DNA from: Tetraselmis striata
Lineage: Eukaryota; Chlorophyta; Chlorodendrophyceae; Chlorodendrales; Chlorodendraceae
Reading direction: 5' to 3'
DNA: 64,000 nt
Assembly (NCBI GenBank): GCA_006384855.1
Contig: VCJN01002881.1
Location: 1-64,000 of the forward strand
The translations under genes were made by a program, and so were the position numbers. The notes beneath the pieces were generated by a model. That model was not told the DNA's origin. It did not search any database and saw only the letters and a list, made by a program, of their open reading frames with translations. This document shows, in pieces, positions 58,846 through 64,000 of the stretch; positions within the stretch are counted from its first letter, which is position 1, and every line of letters begins with the position of its first letter.

Positions 58846-60170
58846 TCATTGCGCGTGGACGCTCTGGCTCAGGCGGCTCGTCAGTTGGTTGCAAACCTGG
58901 TGGCGGAGCTCAAGGTTCTGGCAGGCCTTGGTGCTGGCGCTGGCAGCAGGTGGCTGCAGAATCTTAGCCAGCTTCCTGCCCAGCAGCGCCCCCCACCGGC
59001 CACGCGGCTGCCGCTCCCGGTCTTTTCCCCCAAACCAGGGGTGCCGCAGCGCCTGGCGGGCGGTGATGCGCTTGTGCGGGCTGGGGTCCAGGAGCGCCGC
59101 CAGCAGCGCCTGCGCCGGCTCGCTCAGCAGCGGCAGCGCCTTGTTGTGCAGCTTGCCCCTGTGCGCCAGGATCTGCGTGAAGAGGGCCGCCGTGTCGCTG
59201 CCTGTGAAGGGCAACTCCCCCGTCAGCAGGCGGTGCATCACCACGCCGGCCGCCCACTCGTCCACTTGCGGCCCATACACCGTCTTCAGCGTGTATGCGC
59301 GCACCAGCTCCGGCGCGAAGTACTGCGGCGTCCCGCAGGCGGCGTCCATCCAGGCGCTCTTGCGCAGGTCGGTGGCGAGGCCGAGGTCGATGAGATACAG
59401 GCTGTCCAGGTCGCCCGGGCGCTTGAGCATGAGGTTGGCGGGCTTGATGTCGTTGTGCGCGATGCCCAGACTATGCAGGATGTCGATGCCGTCCAGCAGG
59501 CGGCGCATCAGTGCCTTGGCGTCCTCCTCGCCACAGATGTGCCCCGCCGCCAGCAGCTCCTCCAGATTGCTGCCCTCCATTGCGTCCATCACGATGTGCA
59601 GCTGGTCGCCGGCGTCGAAGCAGGAGTGCACGCACGGCACCGCCCGGCACGCGTGCTCGGAGCGCTGAATCCGCCGGTGCAGCGCGAACTCCAGCTCCGC
59701 GGCCGCATTCTTCGTGTGCGGGTCCGCCTGCCGCAAGAACAGGGTGCCAGGGAGAGGGGTGGCTGCTTAGACGCCGGCGCTTCCGTGACGTCCGCGCTGA
59801 TTGTCGGAGGGGAATGATGGTTTTCGCTATGGGCTGCGTCGGAGCAGCCCAGCGAGCCGCAGAGTGCGCCTGGGATGCACGCCGAGCTCGTACATATGAC
59901 TGCGGACGATCGTGAGCAGCCCAGCGTATTCTGTGTTCGGCCGGAGGCTGCCTCGCCCCCTACCTTGATGCTCTTCACGACTACCACCTTGCCGGTCTTG
60001 CGGTCGACTGCGCGGCGCACCACCGCGAAGGCGCCGCGCCCCAGCTCCTCCTTCAGCGCGTACTCGAGCTCCACGCAGCCGCTATCGCACCCGCAATCCA
60101 CCTCCGACGAGTCTCCCACATCAGCGGCGGTGGTAGGGGGTCCACCTTCCTGCGGCTCTGTTGTCGTCAT
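58846..60170 (-). CDS. CAMK-like serine/threonine protein kinase
   Basis: Two exons (60170-59964 and 59727-58846; 236-bp intron, matched phase) give 362 residues. An acidic N-terminus is followed by a complete kinase domain: glycine loop ELGRGAFAVVRRAV (about 42-55), catalytic lysine VVVVKSIK (Lys66), helix-C Glu in AAAELEFALHRRI, catalytic loop IAHNDIKPANLML (Asp162), metal-binding DLG (about 183-185, in place of DFG), activation-segment end CGTPQYFAPE (200-209), then DEWAAGVVMHRLLTGELPF and RITARQALRHPWF. The HxD, DxG and APE motifs predict an active Ser/Thr kinase of the CAMK/CDPK-like type. There are no EF-hands or other domain, and the basic tail (GALLGRKLAKIL) might bind calmodulin. ATG at 60170 is the first in frame. 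Substrate unknown. Confidence 0.9.
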
Positions 60171-60574
60171 CGCCGAGCTCTGGTCGGGAATGGGACCAAC
60201 GAGGGCTCAATGGGACAATATAAGGCGCTGCCTCCACGCGAGGGGGAGGAGACGGCGGCCCCTCGCAGACGACGCTAGTTAGGCAACAAAGGAAAGCACG
60301 CGTGCGCCTCGCCGTCGCAGGTGAACAATCCCTGCGCTTGTAACAGGAGCGAGTGAGTGGCAGCCAGCGACTGCCGAGTTGCATAAACACCAGCCGCACC
60401 AGCAGACCAAGCATCAGGGGATAATATTCCCCGGCGTCCGCCGGCCGGCTAACTCGCAAATGAAATACTCAAAAACCTAAATAATATTTATTTATATCTC
60501 AAATGAAATACTCAAAAACCTAAGTATTTATTTATATCTCAAATGAGTAGGAGATACATTTATTTATGCTTGCT
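60171..60574. other. Upstream of the kinase gene
   Basis: Probable promoter and 5' UTR of the kinase at its left end, then AT-rich sequence with a short tandem duplication. Confidence 0.4.
60459..60545 (+). repeat. Tandem duplication
   Basis: The phrase CAAATGAAATACTCAAAAAC plus a following TATTTATTTATATCT segment occurs twice in direct repeat, with a third partial start (CAAATGAGTAGG). Confidence 0.85.
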
Positions 60575-60842
60575 GTTTTGCATACATCCTTACGGTACTG
60601 GGATAGCGAGAGCCCCGGGTTCGATTCCTGGCCGATGTATTTCGGCAATCTCGCCCCCGCGTGTCCCGGGTTTACCCGGTTGATGCATTAGCGACCCGGA
60701 CATTAGCCCTTCGGGGTTCGAATGAGGCAATGGTCTACGGGCTATGCCAGACCAAATACGACTGTAGTTGACGCACGAGGTCCAAGTGCTGGGGCGGCTT
60801 CGGCCGATGTCCCGGGGCGAACTTTACTTTTAGCGCGCGACC
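60575..60842 (+). mobile_element. tRNA-derived SINE, copy 2
   Basis: The B box GGTTCGATTCC is perfect at about 60618-60628, but the A-box region is eroded. The body matches the copy at 3.6-3.87 kb: GGGTTTACCCGGTTGATG, CGGGCTATGCCAGACC and GGGGCGGCTTCGGCCGATG. The tail ends GGGCGAACTTTACTTTTAG. Confidence 0.75.
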
Positions 60843-61035
60843 GGAGGAGTCGCTAGCAGCATAATATAACCGGGCAATAATGGCACGGCGGCGTGGCTGC
60901 GAATTCGCAAACAGCACGGCGCGACGCATAATCCTTATATTGTCAGCATCTGCGCGATCTTGACAGAATGATGACTAATCCTTATACCGTCCGCTGATGT
61001 CACCGCGGCCTTATTTACGCTTGAAGTAAATAAAG

Positions 61036-61240
61036 TAAAATTAAGTTCGCCCCGAGACATCGGCCGAAGCCGCCCCAGCACTTGACCTCGTGCGCCAACT
61101 GCAGTCGTAGGTCTGGCATAGCCAGTAGAGAATTGCCTCCGAATTCTACCTCCGAAGGGCTAACGCATCAGCCGGGTAAACCTAGGACACGCCGGGACGA
61201 TATTGCCGAAATACGTCGGCCATGAATCGATCCAGGGACT
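61036..61240 (-). mobile_element. tRNA-derived SINE, copy 3 (inverted)
   Basis: The complement of the SINE body (CATCGGCCGAAGCCGCCCCA, then GGTCTGGCATAGCC and GGGTAAACC) runs from the tail at 61036 to a B-box-like GGATCGATTC near 61225. It faces copy 2 across about 190 bp, so the two could form a long hairpin in RNA. Confidence 0.7.
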
Positions 61241-61260
61241 TCTCGCGTACGAGACGACCG

Positions 61261-63224
61261 CTCAACCGAGCGGACAAGTACTTGATTGCAAATTCGCCGC
61301 GCGGGCTACCCGTGCTGTGATGGTCATCATCGATCGCGCGCTGCCGATATGCTCCGAAACCACTTTGAAATACTACCCAGTTAGTGTTGGCTATGCGAAT
61401 TGCTTCTTGCGTCATGTGACCCACGCCACCGCTTACTCCGTGAACTACGAGCGCTCAACATCAGCAGTGCAAGCAAAACACGCGGCGGTACTCGACCTAC
61501 TACTCGTACCGCCCTTCCGACTGCGCAACCGTGCGGCTTCAAAATTCCGGAAAGCAGCGGACCGCGTGACCGCGCAGGGGGGGGGGGGGGGGGGGGGGGG
61601 CGGTCCCGCCTCGCGAGCTCGGCGCGCCCTTGCTTGGAGTCATCCATCAACCCGGCCGCCGGCGACGGCGGCGACGAAGGCGTGCGGGCTGTCGCGTAGT
61701 CGGCCAGACGATACTGCCCCCTGTACTACGCACCCGAGAACTATGATTTCAAACAAAACTGTTGACAGCCCTCGAGCCACCTACACCACGTAAGGTCTCT
61801 GTCTTCGTCTGTCTAACACTCCGCAGTCAGCGCCGGCCATGCTGTTTCGGTGCGACAACGGTGGCATGCCGCCACAAGACTGTCACATGCTTCACTCCAT
61901 AATCATACCCGGCCCATCAACACACGGCTCTACTACATGCCGTCATTGGCGGCCCACAGTTTGCGGCCCCCTTCTTGACCGCCGCCAGATGCTGCTCATT
62001 CTCTATTCTTCATGTCCGCGGCCACCGATGCGGAGGTGCAACCTTGCGGCTGCTGCCTCGGGTCCCTCCACGTCCGCCAGCAAGTCGACGCCGGCGCGCA
62101 AGCTCGAGATACGATTGAATGATTGATGTTGGGTGGGGGGGACCGAGGTCTGAAAGGGCACTGTGACTACGGTTTCTTCCACCGTAAACCGTAGGGAGGA
62201 GGTGGGTGCTCTTTGCCATTTCAGTGTAACTAGCCTGCGCACTGTTTGGCTAATCTTCCCTGCCTACCTCCCTTTGAAATTTGCACGCGCCGTTGACCAC
62301 GCCGTATGAGCTAAATTCGGACAACGAGGTCTCCACCGCTGCCGACCGACCTACCCAACACGTGACGGCCCTCTACAATGCGCCGGCTTGACCTTCTTGG
62401 AATTGGGCGTGCTGCTGCTGACCGTCTTGCGGCCGCATGTACATGCGGTGTACGGCACAAAGCGTGCGCACCGCCCATGTTGATTCATTCCCGCCACCGC
62501 CTTCACTTGACTTGGACCTCCTGGACAAATGGATCAAGGTGGGCGATCTTATTTGGGGTTGTGAGCATTCCATTCCGCGCAAGGTGTTGCTCGAGGTGTG
62601 CCAATGCCAAACTTGAGGGGGCGGGTTTGCTCTCATGAGAGCAGCTATGTGTGATTGTCACATGCCTGCGGACATCAGCCACGTATTATTTGGCAATCGC
62701 CTACCTGGGGTACGGGGAGCCGAGTATCAATACATCCAATGAATAGTTCAGGTCTGCCATTTGCTTGTTGTTGCGTGTCATGCCGCTGTGGCACCACCAC
62801 AAGTTTCGGCACCGTGTCGGCACCACAATTGATATGTTTCATTGTTCCAATCTCTGCCTCGTTCGTGTGCAAGTGCTCTCGTTAGATTGGCATCCGAGCC
62901 TTGAACGCCAACGCAGCAGCGTCATATTTGGCGGGAGCCCCGTAATCCATATCTGATAATAATAGGCGTTTGAGGTTGATGTATATTATTCGAACCTATG
63001 TTGATGCGACATGGTGAATTCTGGTGCTCAGAACATCAGATGCTGGATGCGTGAACTACGGGCGAACTATAATATATACACTTGATGTGTTATCGCTGAA
63101 TTTATCGGATGTGTAGTTGACAACAGTCGCCAACGACATATCAATATTCGATGTTTTGATGGACCAGTGTATTATCCATATCCGATGTGGTGCTTGGAAT
63201 CTGAGAATCTCGTACAAATAGTCG
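61261..63224. other. No gene recognised
   Basis: Contains GCTCCGAAACCACTTTG at about 61351 and a G-run at 61578-61600. Open frames at 61203-61793 and 61839-62126 have no recognised domain and the first runs through the G-run. Confidence 0.4.
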
Positions 63225-63297
63225 CTATCGGCGGGTCATCGAATATGCGGGAACTATAGTCGCTACATGGTGCCGGACGACACACGTTACACACCAA

Positions 63298-63540
63298 GTG
63301 GGGCCACGCGTACGTGGTAAACGCATGTTGTTCCGTCTGGACAATGAAGCGGCGGTCGGCGCGATTAACAAGGGTGGTTCGACGTACCCCCACATCAACA
63401 AGCTGCTCATCGCGTTCCACAAAATGTGCCAAAAGCACAATCTGCATGTAGTGGCACGGCACATTCCGGGAAAACACAACGGTCTGGCGGACGGCGATAA
63501 CAATACTTTACGCGGAGTTCGAGTTTTTCTAGCAGGGTAA
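63298..63540 (+). pseudogene. Retroelement RNase H fragment (DIRS/Ty3-like)
   Basis: Reads LFRLDNEAAVGAINKGGS, then KHNLHVVARHIPGKHNGLAD. The order DN-x(2)-AV-x(2)-IN-x-G and then HIPG-x(2)-N-x-LAD is the RNase H-like region that follows reverse transcriptase in DIRS and Ty3 retroelements. The frame then reads DGDNNTL and stops, instead of the usual LSR. No reverse transcriptase precedes it in the window. A relic. Confidence 0.65.
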
Positions 63541-64000
63541 TAATGAGTTGCCATTTGAGAATAATGCTGCAATATCTCGCTCAAATATATCGCGCGAATA
63601 TCGTGAATGGCGCCTGATATATAAGAAATTCCTGATGAATCATGACCGGAATTATCAGATACTTTATGCATCGCCTGGATTTATTAATACATCAGCGTTC
63701 ATACTTTGTGAAGCATTGTGTCGCGATTCAGGATATGCTTCACCGGACTATCATGAACTGCTGACGTTGCCTGATGTACCTCAGATGTTTTGATTACGAG
63801 CAGCGAGTCTGCGGCAGCAGCGCCGAAACCGGTGGCGCTCTGCAACCGCTCCGCTAAGCGCAGCACTCGGGCGCCTGCCTGCCGGGTGTAAGTTGACATG
63901 CCGCAACTCAAGAAATTAGGACTCGTTTTGCGGCATCATCGCGTCTATGCTGTCGTTGTCGTGGCGGTTTCGTGGTCAGAGCAGCGACACTGTCATGAGT
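63541..64000. other. Possible continuation of the retroelement
   Basis: A frame at 63548-63793 reads like protein (EYREWRLIYKKFLMNHD) but has no recognised domain. In DIRS elements a tyrosine recombinase would follow; it is not visible before the window ends. Confidence 0.35.

Noticed and set aside
58795-59817. A 340-residue plus-strand protein
   Set aside because: It is the antisense reading of the kinase exon, which has every catalytic motif.

Overview
The window looks like nuclear DNA of a unicellular photosynthetic eukaryote, most likely a green alga. The recognisable genes are intron-rich, with short introns mostly of 75-240 bp, GT-AG borders and phases that join cleanly. They include an SRA-SET (SUVH-type) chromatin protein and a small membrane protein with a transit-peptide-like N-terminus. 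The rest is a GC-rich matrix crowded with transposons, tandem repeats and very long G/C homopolymers. I cannot name the species.

Layout. 1-5.1 kb holds no gene: dispersed repeats, a cluster of the palindrome TCGCGA, a tRNA-derived SINE and a Harbinger-like TIR element with a TTA target duplication. 5.7-10.6 kb (+) is an SRA-SET protein whose zinc-binding and SAM-binding SET motifs are eroded. 10.8-11.7 kb (-) is a METTL21-type methyltransferase. 13.3-17.2 kb (-) is a 13-exon gene that joins a GT31 galactosyltransferase-like Golgi enzyme to a FAM69/DIPK-like kinase region. 17.2-25 kb is mostly repeats, including an array of about 370-bp units with internal inverted arms. 25.3-27.5 kb (-) is an unrecognised zinc-finger gene that runs into an 11-copy 30-bp minisatellite. 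28.2-30.5 kb holds two abutting TIR elements, one of which (1,349 bp) recurs inverted at 44.2-45.6 kb. 30.7-32.7 kb (+) is an unrecognised gene with a perfect hairpin over one 5' splice site. 34.3-34.9 kb (-) is an orphan exon. 37-42 kb holds dispersed repeats and a dead tyrosine recombinase. 42.4-44.1 kb (-) is a PiggyBac-like transposase without its catalytic core. 46.1-47.8 kb (+) is a DUF3054-like plastid membrane protein. 49.8-52.4 kb (-) is a 10-exon RNI-type leucine-rich-repeat protein. 53.8-58.1 kb holds diverged repeats. 58.8-60.2 kb (-) is a CAMK-like kinase. Two more SINE copies face each other at 60.6-61.2 kb, and a retroelement RNase H relic lies at 63.3 kb.

The cellular genes form no operon or obvious pathway. 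They are housekeeping or regulatory islands in a transposon sea. The three most complete genes (GT31-DIPK, LRR, kinase) have unbroken frames. The SRA-SET, methyltransferase, zinc-finger and PiggyBac genes each show one local frame break, which could be real decay, unusual splicing or assembly indels. All similarity calls come from reading motifs; no database search was run.
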